Shown here in pieces: positions 63,401-64,000 of a DNA stretch of 64,000 nt. The DNA is from RZYY01 sp036794825 (GTDB taxonomy: Bacteria; Bacteroidota; Bacteroidia; Bacteroidales; 4484-276): assembly GCA_036794825.1 (NCBI GenBank), contig DAIRGA010000027.1, positions 4,912 through 68,911 on the forward strand. The letters run 5' to 3'. The position numbers were made by a program, and so were the translations under genes. The stretch's first letter is position 1. Every line of letters begins with the position of its first letter. The notes under the pieces were generated by a model, which made no database searches, was not told the DNA's origin, and was given only the letters and a program-made list of their open reading frames with translations.

Positions 63401-64000
63401 GCGGCCCGATCACGGTAACCGGAATATCTCCCGCTTCTTTCGACTGTAACGATCTGGGCGGTGTGTTTCCTGTTTTGGTTCAGGTGGAAGACCCCAGTGG
63501 CAATTCTGCTCAAGCAACAGCAACCATCACGGTGGAACAAGGGACAGCATTGCTTCCTCCCTGGGAAAACACCAACACCCACGCCAGTGCCAACGGGACG
63601 GCCATCTATTCGCCATGTGATAACGAAGGTACATTCAGACTTACTTCAACAGGCCAAAGCACCACAACCCGTGATGTACATCATGTCGTTTATCAGGATG
63701 TGTGCGATGAACAGTTTACCATCATCGCCCGCCTGACCGGGATGCAGAACCTCGGCTGGGGCGGTGTGGTAGTGCGCCAGGGAACCGGTAACAACGACCG
63801 CACAATACTCGTGAAGACCCAGCTCAGCAACAGAGTGATTGTCGGATACAGGAAAAACCCCGGCCTGGCGATGGTCAACTCGGGCGCAATTGCCACCATT
63901 AAGTGGATGAAGATCCAGCGCAACGGAACCAACTTCAAAGTCTTTACCTCGGCCAACGGAACCACCTGGCAGCAGCGCTACAACGGTACCCTCAACATGA
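57491..64000 (+). CDS. Giant repeat-rich surface protein, runs off the window end
   Basis: Signal peptide (ISGIFNLILFSSVISFAQ). Regions in order: an Ig-like CNPTDGGEIASNQNICSG module; beta-helix-like repeats, first general, then 101-residue tandem repeats (58661-59630); a second CSNPTDGGEIASSQTLCSG module (~60295); a long beta-helix with INIGS/EIxIDRST-type rungs (~60750-62250); a PA domain (~62320-62690, YGKIALIDRGTCEFGLKC); a HYR-like domain (~63000-63290); and a laminin/concanavalin-like region. The frame changes across the N gap only because the gap length is arbitrary; after it the frame is open from 59145 to 64000. Likely a secreted adhesin or S-layer-like protein; any sorting signal lies outside. 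Confidence 0.85.
58661..59630 (+). repeat. 303-bp (101-aa) tandem repeats within the surface protein
   Basis: Units start with the codons for DNYGI at 58661, 58964, (gap) 59227 and 59530. Each holds three ~33-residue rungs: DNYGIVIATSGQITSGG, NYGLVIEGANARITSGGG, NNGIRLxNxGQITSGSSG. DNA identity between units is very high, including third positions, so they are recent or homogenised. Confidence 0.9.
59045..59144. other. Scaffold gap of 100 N inside the 303-bp repeats
   Basis: Phase before and after the gap plus the 303-bp period predict 140 missing bases (or 140 + 303n). That length also restores the reading frame. Confidence 0.9.

Overview
The window looks like a draft chromosome scaffold from a member of the Bacteroidota, probably a Bacteroidales/Marinilabiliales-type anaerobe. 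Supporting evidence: repeated TAnnTTTG -7 promoter boxes with TTG/TTTG about 20 bases upstream, two TonB-dependent receptors (one with a carboxypeptidase-regulatory N-domain), a DcaP-like porin, the DUF4271-hemD pair, a FISUMP-domain protein and very long hybrid sensor kinases. Two runs of exactly 100 N mark scaffold gaps inside repeats.

Layout. 1-6.5 kb: 5' part of a TonB receptor with a small membrane protein upstream, a YoeB-type toxin-antitoxin pair, a fused type IIG restriction-methyltransferase whose specificity half looks foreign, and a SIMPL protein. 6.5-15.6 kb: an accessory island made of scraps of a Mu-like/contractile prophage (tail chaperone, tape measure, morphogenesis protein, baseplate-hub start, DUF6046, and two MuF head proteins) interleaved with small membrane or secreted cargo genes. 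Cargo and phage scraps repeatedly meet tail to tail with stop codons overlapping by exactly 4 or 8 bases. Between them lie at least nine short promoter-hairpin-U-tract elements that look like a family of small RNAs with covarying stems. Two MuF proteins share an identical 386-bp core but carry unrelated C-terminal domains (a BECR-nuclease-like one and a RelA/SpoT-synthetase-like one), the hallmark of polymorphic toxins.

15.6-38 kb: mostly housekeeping. A hemerythrin/LuxR/TonB-receptor cluster, pyruvate phosphate dikinase, a BNR-repeat lipoprotein, an ADP-forming acyl-CoA synthetase fused to a GNAT acetyltransferase, adenylate kinase, DUF4271-hemD-rnpA-S41 protease, a DcaP-like porin, cytidine deaminase, a thioesterase and a ChaN-type protein. 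38-55 kb: two giant cytoplasmic hybrid histidine kinases (2784 and 2397 aa, 16 and 13 PAS domains by my count) overlap by ATGA and probably form one operon. The pair is flanked on both sides by the same family of about 31-bp palindromes, plus a 141-bp MITE-like element with an 8-bp target duplication on the left. 55-64 kb: a secreted SUMF1+FISUMP protein followed by a giant repeat-rich surface protein that runs off the window end.

No tRNA, rRNA or CRISPR array was seen. All family assignments were made by reading the translations; no database search was possible.
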